A DNA stretch of 64,000 nt from NCBI RefSeq assembly GCF_030272615.1, contig NC_081410.1, forward strand, positions 224,677,415 to 224,741,414, read 5' to 3'. The notes below the pieces were generated by a model. It ran no database searches and had not been told where the DNA came from. It saw only the letters and a list, made by a program, of their open reading frames with translations. Of the stretch, positions 22,380 through 35,400 are shown one piece after another. Each line of letters begins with the position of its first letter. Positions within the stretch are counted from its first letter, which is position 1. The translations under genes and the position numbers were made by a program. The DNA is from Cryptomeria japonica. Its lineage: Eukaryota > Streptophyta > Pinopsida > Cupressales > Cupressaceae.

Positions 22380-23655
22380 TCATAATCCATAGTCAGCTGT
22401 ACCTTTCAGATATCTAAAAATTCTCTTTGTTGCTATCAGGTGTGCTTCCTTTGGATTCTTCTGAAATCTAGCAACTATACCAACCGCATGGGCAATATCC
22501 AGTTTGTTGTGAACAAAATAGTGTAATTTTCCAATCATTGACCTGTATTCCTTTTCATCAACAGACTTAGATGCATCCTCCTTGGACAACTTACAACCTA
22601 TAACCATTGGTGTTCCAACTGGTTTACAGTCACTCATGCCAAAAGTCTTCAAAACCTCTTTCACATACTTAGATTGAGCAATTAAAATACCATTCTTCAT
22701 TTTATATATTTGCAAGCCTATGAAAAAATTTATTTCCCCTACTAAAGACATTTCAAACTCATTTTTCATTTCATCTGCAAACTATTGCTCATGACATCAT
22801 TACCTCCAAAAATAATATCATCAACAAATAATTCACTGACTAGTATTTCATCTCCTTCTGACTTGAGAAAATATTATTATCATCACTAGTTCTTGCAAAG
22901 CCTATCTTCATCAGATGTGTATGAAGTCGCTCATACCATGCTCTGGGTGCCTTCTTTAATCCATACAAAGCTTTATGCAATTTGCATACCATGTCTTTCT
23001 CTTCTGTCAATGCATAACCATCAAGCTTCTCTATGTATACCTCTTCTTCCAATGTCCCATTCAAAAATTCAGACTTAACATCCATCTAGTATACCTTGAA
23101 CTTCTTATGGGCTGCAAATGTAAGTAAAGTTGTGACACCTTCCAGTCTTGCTACTGGTGCAAAAGTTTTGCCATAATCTTCTCCTTCTTCTTGAGCATAA
23201 CCCTTGCAAACTAATCTTGTCTTGTTGTGAACTACAACACCATCTTCATTTAACTTGTTTCTAAATACCCATTTAGTACCTATAACATTCTTGTTTACCG
23301 GTCAGGGTACCAGGGTCCAAGTGTTGTTCTTCTCAATTTGATCCAATTCCTCCTCCATAGCTTTAACCCAATAATCATCACCAATTGCCTCCTTAGAACT
23401 TCTAGGTTCAATGGTGGAGATCATGCAAGAGTTCTCTCTTATTTTCCTTCTAGTTAGTACTCCAACATCCTTATCCCCAATGATCTTCTTAGGACTGTGG
23501 TTCAATCTTACATACCTAGGAATAACATGATCATTCTCTTTAGGTTTAGCTTCTTCATTATCATCTTCTTCTGAATTTATTTGTTCTGGTTGAACAAGTA
23601 TATCGGAATTTGGTTTACCAATTTCTAATTTAACAATTTTGGGTTCCAAAAGCAA
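22380..23655 (-). pseudogene. pol: Copia reverse transcriptase of element D (frameshifted)
   Basis: Three pieces in different frames make one reverse transcriptase. 23655-23302 is the integrase/RT linker ending EEELDQIEKNNTWTLVP. 23085-22840 has MDVKSEFLNGTLEEEVYIE and ALYGLKKAPRAWYERL. The catalytic FVDDIIFGG block lies near 22830-22800, out of frame with its neighbours. 22769-22380 carries FFIGLQIYKMKNGILIAQSKY and YLKGTADYGL. A stop near 23283 and frameshifts near 23100, 22850 and 22790 inactivate it. Confidence 0.9.
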
Positions 23656-23754
23656 AATGCAAGGATCTTCATCCTTTTTCTTTGAACTGGTTCCATCTGA
23701 TACTTCAGGACATTCATCTACACAAACATCATCACTCTCAACAATTCTCTGTGT

Positions 23755-24594
23755 CTAGTTGTTGAAGCATTTGTAGGCCTTACTCTTGGTGGAATAGCCT
23801 AGAAATATGCCTTCATCACTCTTAGCTTCAAACTTGCTTATGTAATCACCTCTTTTAATAAAACATTTGCTACCAAATATTTTTAAATAACTAGCATTAG
23901 GTGATCTCCCATACCAATATTCATAAGGGGTATTGTCCTTACCTCTTTTCATCATAACTCGGTTCATTGTGTAGACAGATGTACTTATAACTTCTTTCCA
24001 AAAAAATTTCACTACACTTCCTTGTATCAACATTGTCCTAGTAGCTTCAACCACTGACCAGTTGTTCCTCTCTGCTATACCATTCTGTTGTGGTGTCCTT
24101 GGTGCAGAAATTTGCCACTTGATACCATTCTTATCACAGTACTTGGTGAATTCCTCGGAAGTAAATTCATCGCCTTGATCTATTCTCAAACATTTTATCT
24201 TTTTTCCACTCTCTTTCTCAGCTAAGGCCCTAAATGCCTTGAATTTACCAAAAGATTCATTATTATCATTCAAGAATGTGACCCACATCATCCTTGAACA
24301 ATCATCAGTGAAGATCGTGAAATATCTATCACCTTGAATGCTTCTTGTTCTTATTGGTCCACATAGATCTGTATGAACCAAATCTAACAAGTTCTCTACT
24401 GAGAAGGACTTGCTCTTGAAAGTTGAAGAAGTCATCTTTCCTAACTGACATTCTTTACAAAGAGCATTAATCGGTTTGTCTAGCTGAGGCGGACCTCTTA
24501 CTGTCTTGGACTTGCTCACTTTAACAATGTTATCAAAGTTTATATGACAAAATATCCTATGCCAAAGCCAGCTATCATCTATCTTTGCAATCAA
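23755..24594 (-). pseudogene. int: Copia GAG-pre-integrase and integrase core of element D
   Basis: The 279-residue open frame starts with a GAG-pre-integrase zinc-binding region (LWHRIFCHINFDNI, CKECQLGKM) and continues with the D-D-E core. HTDLCGPIRTRS has the first Asp and RIDQGDEFT the second; PQQNGIAERNN has the Glu. All three catalytic acids are present. It ends in LGYSTKSKAYKCFNN, the junction to the copia linker, at a stop near 23755. Upstream it joins 24861-24640 (protease to pre-integrase linker). Confidence 0.92.
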
Positions 24595-24861
24595 ACAATT
24601 GTTAACTTTAAGATTAAGATGAAATAGATTACCTCTGGTTTATTTCTCGGTTGCAATCAATTCACCTTTGTTGTCAAATATTTTGCACATACCATTTCTA
24701 AACTCCAGTGGGTATCCTATGTCATTAAGTTGTGCCACACTCAAAAGATTGTGCTTTAGACCTTCAACCCAATAGACATCATTAGCACTGCTCTTCCCAT
24801 TAAGAGAAATAACTCCCTTACCTTTAACCATACAGGGTGAGTCATTGCCAAATCTGACAAC

Positions 24862-25357
24862 TAATCCTAAGTATGGATTCGGATGACAACACATGAGTGA
24901 AAACCTGTAGTATTGTAAATTCTATTACAAGAACTAGAAATCATAGAATTGAAGCAAGCCAAAAAGTAATCTATTTCATTCGAAAACCCAACATATAGAA
25001 GTTCATGAGATTCCAAGAGTCACGAAAAACCTCTTGAGAATCGAAGTCCAACAGTCACATTTATTCATTACATAATAAAATCTAAAAACTACGAAATTTT
25101 CAAAAAACTATATGAAATTTTATCCTAACTTCAACTAGACATAACTTTCTACTCGGGACTCAAAATTAGGCATCGTTGATCTCGTTGGAAAGGTCTCCAA
25201 GAGTTGTAGACACAAATTTGAAAGAGAATACACTAGCTATGCTCTATCACCAATTGAAGGGGCTTAAAATACCCTTAAGACCTTCAAATATGCAAATTAC
25301 TAACATATAGACAAACTAAAGTAAAAAAATAATATAATTCAAGTTTTCTTCTGATCA
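24862..25357 (-). mobile_element. 496-bp insertion in element D pol, probable solo LTR
   Basis: The segment is flanked by ACAAC on both sides (24857-24861 and 25358-25362). Removing it together with one copy of ACAAC restores the copia frame as FDGGVVRFGND, matching YDGGIVRFRDD in element K. In minus orientation it starts TGATCAGAAG and ends CTTAGGATTA. It has no coding capacity. The size, 5-bp duplication and TG start suggest a solo LTR; the TA end is not canonical, so a small unclassified element remains possible. Confidence 0.85.
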
Positions 25358-25362
25358 ACAAC

Positions 25363-26484
25363 ACCGCCATCAAATTCCTTCAAGGAAAGAAATTTTCTCT
25401 GATCACCGGTCATGTGATGTGAACAACCATTATCAATTATCCAATCATTAGAGTTAACCATCCTAGACACTAGCGTCTTCTAATCTAATATCTCTTCCTT
25501 AATAGCTACAAACACAATATCTTCACTAGCATCATCATCAGATTCTTCATCAGTAATACCACTGTCAACCGCTATAAGACAATCTATCTTTCATTTTCCC
25601 TTATACTTCTTGAATTTATCTCTCTTGTATTCATTTTCACCATTAGGACAGTTAGTTGCTATCTGACCAATCTTGCTACATGCAAAACACTTTAAAGGTA
25701 GTTTACCTCTATATTTCCCAGTGCCTCTAGGCAGTCGTTTTGCCAACAATGCTTCAAGTTCCACTAAGTTGTCTTCATCATCAGCATCTCTACTAGATCT
25801 AGATTCATAACCATGACAAGTATCTCTACTTTTTCTCACAGATGGGTTAGAGATAGAAGCTCTGAATGCAGATTTTGATTTCTATACACTACCATCATAA
25901 CCATTTAATTCAAAAGCAGTAAGTTTGTCAATGATAGAGTCAAGAGTTACCTTAGTTTTGTCAATGGACTTCAACTCCTAAATAGCTGCAACTCGGATAG
26001 CATAGACCGGTAGCAGGGTTCTCAGTACCTTACTGATCACTGTGGCATCCTCCACTTTCCCTCCTGCACTCTTTATTTCACTAACTATCTCTTTTATCCT
26101 TTGACCATACTGTTGGATATTCTCACCTTCAGACATTCTCATGTCATCAAACTTTCCTCTTAGGCTCTCCTCTTTAGCAATCTTAACATGTTCATCACCG
26201 CTATAAATCTCTTCAAGTTTTTTCCATAATTCATATGCAGTTTCAAGACCATTAACATCTACATATTCAACATCACACAAGGAACTGATAATAGCCTCCA
26301 ATGCTTGATGATTTTCTTGTTGTTCTTTCTTCTGATCATCGGTCAGAGTTCCAGTAGGTGCAATATACTTAGTTTTTACATGATCCCAATACTGTCTTCC
26401 CAGACTCTTAATGTAAATCTTCATTTTGTCGCTCCATATCCTATAGTTATCTTTGTTGAACTTTGGACCTTTCTTCTTCATCAT
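25363..26484 (-). pseudogene. gag: Copia gag and protease start of element D
   Basis: The frame starts at 26484 with KFNKDNYRIWSDKMKIYIK, the usual copia gag opening (UBN2 type). It runs through ELWKKLEEIYSGDEHVK to a stop at 25978, continues past it, and at 25720-25660 has a zinc knuckle CFACSKIGQIATNC in which the conserved His is Gln. The protease begins near 25440-25390 with WIIDNGCSHHMTG, where the catalytic triplet reads D-N-G rather than the usual D-S/T-G. Interrupted by stops near 25978, 25880 and 25590. Confidence 0.88.
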
Positions 26485-26542
26485 GATCTACAAGATATTT
26501 TCCTCCAGCTGTTAGGATTTTAGGTTAAAGAGGACCTGAGAT

Positions 26543-26555
26543 GCTTTGATAACAA
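26543..26555 (-). promoter_or_regulatory. Primer binding site of element D (mutated Met tRNA type)
   Basis: On the minus strand TTGTTATCAAAGC follows the 5' LTR by two bases. It differs at three positions from TTGGTATCAGAGC used by elements B and F, consistent with decay or a variant primer. Confidence 0.7.
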
Positions 26556-26556
26556 T

Positions 26557-27971
26557 TGACGGTATGATGAAAGAATAAGTATCCGGTAGAATACTGAGAG
26601 AAGGGGGGTCAATCAGTATACTGAAAAACTGATCACAAACTTCCCAATCTCAAATTCAAACTCACAAAGTAAACTTTCAATGTCAAGATCAATACTCAAC
26701 ATCGACCAGTTAACTATTATAACAACTTAACAGTAAACAACTTCAATCTTGTAAACATCAAAATGCTTAATCATATCTCAACATATTCAATCTCTCAATG
26801 CTTCCAGTTATCATGCCTTATCAGAATAGTTAGGTAGTCAATCAAATCAACAAATAAGATCATAATCGTAAAAACATTCACCACTTGACACAAATGTTTA
26901 TACGTGGAAAACCCAAATAGGTAAAAACCATGGTGAGATGAGACTCACAAGGATAGCTATCTAAACTCTTCTGAAGTTCACCCTATTAGGAACCAAGCCT
27001 GTTAAAGCTTTTACAATAAGTCTTGCTAAGAACTGATTCTGTTAGGAATCACCCGGTTAAGGGATTTACAAAATGCCTTGATGAAAAGAAAATACCCTAT
27101 TAGGAGTAACCTCGGTAGAGGGTTTGAGAATCCAAGCTAATGGACCACCTTGTTAGAGGATTTAAGAAGTAACTAATCTTGTTAGAGCTTACCCGGTTAG
27201 GGGATTTCAATTTTGTTGTAATTGTTAGAAAACAAAAGGTTTTTTGATCTGTCTGAATAGCACTACATTTGCTTGATCAGATCCTTTTAAGCTTCAATAT
27301 GCTTCTACACAAACTGTAGATCCATTCTCCGATTAGGCAACTACACACTCAATTGGTTTCACCCAACACTTTGCCAACACTCTTATTCATCGACCTTAAA
27401 TAAAAATCAATTAGGTCGGTAACACAACAAAAAACCTAATTCTCTCATAGAGATTACAAACAAGTCGGTTCAATCTTGACCGTTAGAAATCATAACAATC
27501 TCTTCACATTATTCAAAAAAATTCCAACCGCTTCATCGGACTTTGTAACTCATCATGCGCTATGCATTAGATGCAATTCACTTTGCTCATTCCCTAGACA
27601 ATCAAACAAACGCGCCAAAACAATTTGAACTTATCCTGATACAATGATCAGGTGTGTCTCCATCATTACCGCTCATCATTAGATCTTAAACCAACAAACT
27701 TGATCGGTTAGGGTTTAATAAAAAACAGCTGGTAGGGTTTACCGGTTACATTGCATAAAAAGGGTTTAACCTTATACACCGATTTACCGGTTCAACTCAC
27801 AAACTTAACATACTGGTTTACAACACCTTCCACAAAGCTCTTCCTTTTGGTTACAAGCAAATATCAATAACAACAACAATATCAGCAATATCATAAATAA
27901 CATTACCGGTTCAATTAACATCAATGACAACATAACATATCATTAATACAATTTTCATGCAAATGCCAACA
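26557..27971 (-). repeat. Element D 5' LTR
   Basis: Matches 20086-21520 along its length. On the plus strand it runs TGACGGTATGATG to AAATGCCAACA, followed by target duplication TGAGG. Confidence 0.95.
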
Positions 27972-28510
27972 TGAGGTACTACTTTGATTTGTCCAATCAA
28001 CAATATAGATTGTCCACAAATGTGTTTTAGTTTTTTATTTTTCTAATTCTTCTTCACTCTTTGAACTTATTCTCAATATAGATTGCTTTAGGGGTGACTC
28101 CTAGTCTAGGGGTGATGTATGTTCATCATTTTGTTTTGCTCTAGAGGTAACTTCTCACTAAAAAATGATATGAATTCATACTTGACTAGCATTTCTCAAG
28201 ATAAGGTAATTTTCCACTACATCTTCATTCTACTCCTTTGTGACATATTTTCCTTTTGATTTCTTTATCATTTCCTCGGCTACACCCACATCAGTGCGCT
28301 TAGCAACACCCTCCTTAGCATGCTTATCTCTTTTCTTCATAATTTGTTCTGCCTTCTTCATGGCTTGTTTCCCATTTCCTTTGTTCATTTGTGGCATCTA
28401 TCCTCCCCATCCTACTTTTTTTTTCTTTTTTTTTCTCCAATTTTCTTATTCATTATTATTTTAATCAATTCTTTGGTTTCTCTTGCACTTTTTTTATCTC
28501 CTTTTCCCAT
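27972..28510 (-). pseudogene. gag: Element C: gag N-terminal part (split by element D)
   Basis: The minus-strand ATG at 28510-28508 opens a very basic N-terminus (MGKGDKKSARETKE), a Lys-rich tract near 28440-28400 and MKKRDKHAKEGVAKRTD. It then decays with stops before the element D junction. It reads toward 20085 on the far side of D. The T-rich run on the plus strand (28410-28440) is the reverse of the Lys tract. Assignment as gag depends on the other half. Confidence 0.45.
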
Positions 28511-28786
28511 GACATTTTTCCTTAAAATTCCTTAGTCTTTATATAGCCCACAATTGTTTAAAAATATAAATGTTGCATCTTTTTAGGGATCCCTTTAGAT
28601 CCCTCACCCCTTTCCATTTGTCATCCCCTAATTACATACCCCTCTCTCACAAAAGTGGCCCTTAGGGTCTATTGCTTGTTATTTTTTTGCCACTTTCTTC
28701 TTTCTTATGCTTTATACTTTCTTTACTATTCTCTCCAAGTTCTTATCAATTGAACCAATGTTAGCAAGAGAAATGGGGTTGTACAT

Positions 28787-29640
28787 GTTGGAATCAATGA
28801 ACACTGAGAGGGGGGGTGAATCAGTGTTCTGCAATTAACAACTTTCTTTAACTGATTCTTTAACCACCGGATGCAAATGAATAAATGAAAAGTGCAGAAA
28901 CTAAATGCAAACAAGCACAAAACCATAACACCATAATTTTTACGTGGAAACCCAGAAAGGGAAAAACTGCGGTGGGATTAAGACCCGCAATGTTATAACT
29001 ATGATCAAGAGTATAATAATATTACAAAAGAGGAATGCACATGCATCTAGGCACACTACCTAGAGCTCACTACTCAATTACAAATAAGGGATAAAACCCC
29101 GAAGGACTCACTATCCTACAAATGGTTACAAATGACAACAAGAATGTCTAAACTGATAAGTAGCCTCTACAAATGCCAAAATGTAGTTCTGGTTAAGCAT
29201 AAAGTGACTAACTTCATTGTTTTGTCTCACTGCTCTATTTTGTTGCTCTCTCATACACCAAAGCACTAAATCAAAGATAGCGCACGTGAAACTATGTTCA
29301 GACACTCATACACTCTTCGCACACTCACATCTACATCTAAAATTCTCATACAAATTGGTCATATATATCTGCACCATCAAATTAAATCAATTTCATGTCG
29401 GCCCCAAAACTACATAACACTCAACATGAAATGTGTAACAATAAGTTGGCTCAATCCAATTACAAATCCATATGCAGACCTAAATAATTGATAATAAGAT
29501 TCACACATGTCATCTCAACCACTTCGAATTCAAAACCAAACACCGAAATCATCTCAAAGATTCCACACAACACGCTACACAAAAATAATCATGTTCTTGA
29601 AATACCAGATACTGGATCTTCTATCTTGCACGAGAATCAA
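28787..29640 (-). repeat. Element E: copia-type LTR fragment, end undetermined
   Basis: The plus strand starts TGTTGGAATCAATGAACACTG, with GAGAGGGGGGGTGAATCAG, the reverse complement of the CTGATTCACCCCCCCTCTC found near copia LTR ends. It carries the conserved LTR module at 28940-29070 (ACGTGGAAACCC, AAAAACTGCGGTGGG, CTACCTAGAGCTCACT). No interior or matching partner was found, so it is a solo or truncated LTR. Its right end and target duplication could not be placed. Short ORFs here are not genes. Confidence 0.7.
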
Positions 29641-30015
29641 TACCGGAGGCTAGGATTGTGAACTAAGTTGTCTTGAACATCCAATTAGCTACATATTCCA
29701 CCATAACCAAAACTATGCAACCAAAATCAATACAAAAGGTAGGTCTTAATCTCTACTCTATTTCTATATTATTTCTCCTATATCTCTACCACATATGATT
29801 TATATTCATTACATATATGTTTTCCCATGAGGGGACATGACTCCTGAATACATCTAGGGAATCCTCCTTTCTCTATGGATCCTTTGCAATAGCCTACAGT
29901 AGGATTCAAATTTTGATTCTAGCCCCTTGACCTGCTAACAAAGACCATCCCAAAGATCTACATCATGGTAGAGGAGAATCATGAGAGTCGTGAGAAAATT
30001 GAAAACTATGGTTAC
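29641..30015. other. No gene seen between elements E and F
   Basis: AT-rich sequence with no coding or repeat feature recognised. It may include the end of element E. Confidence 0.4.
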
Positions 30016-30897
30016 TGTTGGAAATTGACATTCATTGAAATCATATGTTGTCATTGACTACAACAAGATTCTATTGAAGGCATATATCAACATTTGGAGG
30101 CATACACTGGCAGATACCAACATTGGAGTATTTAGGGTCATCATTGGCACCGCATCCAACACTTAAGTGAAGCCGACATCAGTTTGAGATCTGAAAGGTT
30201 TTATTTGTAAAATCATTTTGTAATTATTATATAAGGGCCGACATTGAATATCTTTTGTATTGTAAGCTGACATAAGGCATATTATTTGTGAAGGGTATAT
30301 AAGTCAATCTGTTAGGTCATTTTGATATAAGACAAGATATATGAAAAAGGTAGAAGAACTGTGTAATGCGAAGGATATGTATGAAGTTCATTTGTATGGG
30401 AATGTAATATCATACTATGATCAGTAGATGGTTTGTAAATAATTCTTGGAGGAAAGGGGATACCGGTAGAAGGATTTAGGGTTTATGAACTGGTACAGAA
30501 CATAGCTTTAACTAGAACTCTTTTTGGCATAGCAGATGCATTTTGTGAGTTCACCAGTACTGTTTTATCTTAGCAAAAGCTTGTAGTCAGTGAGACTCTT
30601 TTGTGTTGAGAAGTGTGTCTTCCTGCATGTGCAAGCCCCCATGCTATGTAATATCTTTCATATGGCTAGTGAATTGTTATTGTGGGTCACAAATCCCATC
30701 GTGGTTTTTCCTCTTTGAGGTTTTCCATGTATAAATTCAGTGTGTTATGGTGTTCATTCATGTGGCTGGTTTATTTACTTCATGTTATATTTTTCTTCAT
30801 TTACTGGTTTATATGTGTATGTTATAATAATTTAAAATCTTATATTACTAGCATAACACTGATTCAACCCCCCTCTTAGTGTTATCATATACCAACA
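30016..30897 (+). repeat. Element F 5' LTR
   Basis: Begins TGTTGGAAATTGACATTC and ends CATATACCAACA. Contains TGTTGTCATTGAC near 30046, and the conserved module AGTGTGTCTTCCTGCATGTGC with TTTTTCCTCTTTGAGGTTTTCC near 30610-30730. It aligns with 35901-36761. Confidence 0.93.
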
Positions 30898-30899
30898 AT

Positions 30900-30912
30900 T
30901 GGTATCAGAGCC
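30900..30912 (+). promoter_or_regulatory. Primer binding site of element F (initiator Met tRNA)
   Basis: TGGTATCAGAGCC two bases after the 5' LTR, complementary to the initiator methionine tRNA 3' end. Confidence 0.92.
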
Positions 30913-30969
30913 TGGTACCTCGAAGGAGTTTAACAACTTGAGGAAGATCCTGAAACCAAAATCATTGAA

Positions 30970-32046
30970 CATGGCTATGGAGAAGCAACTTGAGATAGCA
31001 CTTGAGGACTATGATGCTGAAAAAATGAAGAACTTAAAACTACAAGATGAATTGAATTCTACTAATGAATTCATTCTTGTTCTGCAAGAAAGGTTATCAT
31101 CAGCTCAAGCTAAGAGAAAGGAACTTTTGCTAAACTAGGATGATGAAGAGAAAAATGCACTTAAGGAAAAATGTTAGAAGCCGAGTCAAGAAAACATGCT
31201 CATGAAGAATGAAATGCAAGACCTGACTATGAGGTTATCAAAAGATATTGAGGACAAAAAGAAGAAGGAAGAAAATCTTGCTATATCTCTGAATAACAAA
31301 TTTGATGAATGTGGCAGATTGACTCATGAGAATAATCTATTGAGAGTTGATTTGGTACACTCCTGGAATAATGAACAAGAGCTTGAAAGACAAATAACAA
31401 CTCTGAGAGATGATCTAACTACTACAAGTGAGTTTAAAGAAAAATTCAGGATTAGTGCTGCATAGTTGGATGATTTATTGAAAAGACAAAGACAAAGTGA
31501 AGACTCTAGAGGACTTGGATTTGTACAAGGTGAAAGCTCTGCAAATGAAGATCAGACAACCAGTATGCATAACTCATAAGACCAAACAAAACCGGTAAGG
31601 CAATCTAATGCTTACAAATTCAATGGTAGATGTTTTGTTTGTAATAAATTCGGGCATATGGCTAGACAATGTAGAAATAGAGCAAATCAAAACTACAATT
31701 CAGTTCTCGATCAATGTACAAATTGCAAGAAATATGGTCATAAGTCAGAAGATTGCAGAATGAATGTTAAATGTCATGCATGTGGAAAGTTTGGTCATTT
31801 GGCTAATCAATGTAGGTCAAGGAATGACACCGGATATTGCAAAGCAATTCAAAAGAACAATGTTACATGTTATGCATGCAACAAAATAGGTCATATTGCT
31901 AAGTATTGCAGAAGCAAGTCTACACTGGATAGCAATGATAAAAAAATGAGAAAGGAAAGCAAAAGGTATATGAAATACAACAAGATCACAACAAGAGATG
32001 GGTTAGAAAATTTGAAGAACCAAGTGGAGATGCAACTACACCGATA
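30970..32046 (+). pseudogene. gag: Element F ORF1: gag-like coiled-coil protein with four zinc knuckles (stops)
   Basis: The first ATG at 30970 opens a Glu/Lys/Leu-rich coiled coil (30970-31465) resembling ORF1 of element B in character. Stops at 31136, 31174, 31463 and 31576 interrupt one continuing frame. Zinc knuckles follow: CFVCNKFGHMARQC near 31631, CTNCKKYGHKSEDC near 31718, CHACGKFGHLANQC near 31772 and CYACNKIGHIAKYC near 31868. All keep the CX2CX4HX4C spacing. The frame ends at 32044-32046. This gag-like protein is expected to bind element RNA. Confidence 0.85.
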
Positions 32047-32484
32047 ACTGCACTTGGAACTCCACCAGTAGAACAGAGCATTCCTGCATTGGCAGGAAAT
32101 TCAACTGGTAACTGAGGCATACACCTTAGGGGTTGGCAAATTCATTGCAAATCTTGCATATTCCCTGAAAGAGATCTGGAAGAGATCTGGAGTATGGTAT
32201 TGATTGTTGATGGAGGTTTATCCGGCATAAAACTGTGAAACCGACACCCGATAGGGTACATCGCTATGCATTTATGACAATGATGAATTAGAGTTTACTC
32301 ACTGATAAAAAGGGAAAATGGACTCATTTTCACTCACCCAACACTTGAGAAAATCAGAGCGAAGCAAAGGCGAATCATAGGCGATCAAGAGCGAGAAAAG
32401 GCATTCTGAAGGATTTCCAGTAGTCATCTGAGAAGTAATCAAACCCCACAACCGACGACTGTTATCCAGGTATTTCTTTGAAAT

Positions 32485-35400
32485 GGCATCCGGATCATTA
32501 TCTTCTCCTACTTTCATTGTGAATCCCGCTATTATTTAGGTCAAGGATAGGCTTAGGCCTGTTTTCTAGGAAGTTCCCCATATTGCTAATAAGGAAGACT
32601 CTACTGACGCATTTTCGAGAGTTCCTGATGGCGTGGTTTATGTAGAAGATGTCAGGGCCTATATTCACTGCACATTGGAGGATTTAGGCACTAAGGAAAT
32701 CAAGGGGATGTATCAATCTATGATACTAGGTAGCTCTGGAACAATCAAACCAGAATATCAAATCATTGAGGATCTAGGGTTAACCGGAATCCTATACATA
32801 CCAGAATTCAAGGATGAAGTGATCAGATGTTCTGAGAAGGGTCCATAATGAATTCATTTGGCTAAACCAGCCCCACATGATTACAAAAGAAGCTATTCAG
32901 GCGGTCACTAGCTTACCCAAAGTTGGACAGGAACCAGGAAAGAAGATCTCCAACACTGTGGTTGAGAAGCTCACCAACGCAACCCATGATGGAAGATCTA
33001 TGAGAGTTAGCACCATCAAAGACACAGATGTGAAATTTGCCAGCATGATCCTTGGCTATAAGGTAACTCAATCAAGTCGATTGAACTCTATTTCTAGTTC
33101 TTGTATCCATGTTGCATATCAGATGATAAAGAATAATAAAAAATATGACTTGTGTGAATGGTTGAGGAGTGAGTTAATGATTAATCTTGGCAAGATTAAA
33201 GGGGTTAAGAAAGGAACTTTCAGGTTTGGGAATCTTATTGTCTGTTTGATGTTATACTTCATGCATGAGCTATCGGGTTTGGGAAAGAAGCATTGGGCTC
33301 ATGACATACCGATAGGTATGCAGATCAAAGAAGCAATCACTGGTCTTGGCAGTAATAGGGATGAGAAGCTTTTGGGGCTACTTCAAAACTTTTCAAGAAA
33401 ACATGAGACTGAGGGAGAGAATTTCTAAACACATTGTGGAGAAATACTCCACTGATATTTGCTTTATGGTAAAAACAGATGAGACATTGATGGAAGCAGT
33501 GGAACCCAGAACTATATGGATCACTGAATTAGGTTATGAAGTAGATGACAACATTTTGGAGTTATATGCTAAAATGTTGATAGATGCTCCTTTTGATGAT
33601 AAGGATGAACACTTTGGCACTACAGAGGAGAAGGCTCTTGAGGTTAAGATTGGTTTCAACAAGAAAAGAAGAGAAAAGAAGATAGACAAAATGTCTGCAT
33701 TTGTTTAAGATGTAATTCACAAGATAGATACAGAACTAGGTTATGGATCTAAACTGGTAGATCAACTAGTAGCAACAAGTGCTCTTGAGGTGAAGAGGCC
33801 TAAGACTTTAATTTCTTCTATCACTTCTAACTCTGATCCATAGGATAATGAACCTCTTGCATTCAGAAGGGTACAGAGGAAGAAAGCTGACAAGCCTCTG
33901 GTAGAGGAGAAGAAGCTGGAGCCAAGGAGGAAGCTGGATAGAAAGGTAACAACTGCACACACACCTCCGGCAAGGAAACCTACTCAGAAGAGGCAGCCTG
34001 CTCCATCCGTTCCTCCAACCCCCAGGAAGAAGAAAAAGAGTGATGAAGCAACTGAATCTGGTAAAATGACTTGTGCAGAGTTAATTGATGAGATAACTAA
34101 AGATGGAATGTTGAAAAATGTGTCAAATTTTTATGAATATTTAGATGATAATGAGTGAAATGAAATAGAAGAAGCAATTTTGTTATATTTAGACATATAT
34201 AAGAAGGCTTTGATAGAGATTTTGAAGGAAATTCCCTTACCATTGTATAATAAGTTAGATGCAAGAAGATTAGATGCAATCAGGAGGGACAAAGAAAATC
34301 AAAGAAGTTGAACTTTTCAATATGTGTGGCTCTATAAATAATGAGGAAATGAAAAGATGTATAGATGTTGCTAATAGAACAGTCTTTAGCAGAAAAACTC
34401 GACAAATAGGCCTAATGATGGGTAGAGTCAATGAGATAGTAAATGAGACCAGAGATGGTTGGACCAAATTATTCCAAAAGAATCTTGATTTTCTCACTTC
34501 TCAAGAAGAATTTGCTAAGGCAACAACTCCCACCATTCTGGACAAATCTAAAGGGAAAGGAATTTTGGGAAGTTCAGTTGAAATTTTGAGTGAACCAGCA
34601 GTTAAACCCAAAATTGATGAGAGTGTATAGACTAAACTGACGGAGACTACATTTGTACAGTCTCGGAAAGACAATGTACAGGTTACAGATAATATTGTGG
34701 ATAATACTCCATCGACAGTAACTGATACTGCACCCATTGGCGAAGCCACTGGTGCATTAGAAGATGAGAAAAGAGATACATCGGGAGGGGATAAGGAAGA
34801 TAAGGAAAAGGAGACTGAACTGACATTTGATTCCCCGGCAAAACTTTTGGCAATTGACACTTCTCAAGTTGAGAAGAAATCAATTACAGGAGATGAGTCC
34901 TACAGAGTTAATGATGATGGCTACTCAAAAGCTATTGAAGGAGGGATCTGCAGACAAAGGAATAATAGATCAATTAATAATAGTTTTGCATAGATTGATT
35001 CCTGAATGTATGATTGAAAATGAAGCAAGCCCTTCTAGCAAGCTTAAGGCACTAACAAAGCATATATCTAAAAACTTTCAATCATTGTAGCAGATTTCTG
35101 ACAAGAAGGCACTTGAAAGATTTACTGTGGACAAGAAAGTCGCTTTTGACTAGATTATTGAGACAAAGAAGAGGAAGTTTGAAGAGAAACTTATGCTCAT
35201 TGAAAATTCTTTGAAACAATGTACTAACATCTACAAGGTCCGTTGTAATATAGAGATTCTTACAACAAATGTAGATTAGCGGTTAAAGGAATTACATGAA
35301 AAGATTGCTAATATTGCTAATTCTTTTGATGGACTAACTTCACTCACAACTTCCATTGATGGACAAATTTTGACCTTGGAGAACCAAGTTTTTTCTTTTG

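Larger units (their letters stand above)
20086..27971 (-). mobile_element. Element D: complete Ty1-copia retrotransposon, minus strand, broken ORFs
   Basis: Two LTRs (20086-21520 and 26557-27971) flank gag, protease, integrase, reverse transcriptase and RNase H in copia order, all on the minus strand. A perfect TGAGG target duplication (20081-20085 and 27972-27976) shows it is an intact insertion. The polypurine tract is next to 21521 and the primer site near 26543-26555. In minus orientation LTR ends are TGTTGGCATT...CGTCA. Stops, frameshifts and a 496-bp insertion (24862-25357) make it inactive. It landed in the gag gene of element C. Confidence 0.95.

Noticed and set aside
28240-28535. Phe/Leu-rich plus-strand frames resembling a membrane protein
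   Set aside because: They are the reverse of the Lys-rich N-terminus of the element C gag.
32299-32517. Minus-strand 72-codon ORF in element F
   Set aside because: No domain; it overlaps the beginning of plus-strand ORF2, which has a paralogue in element B.
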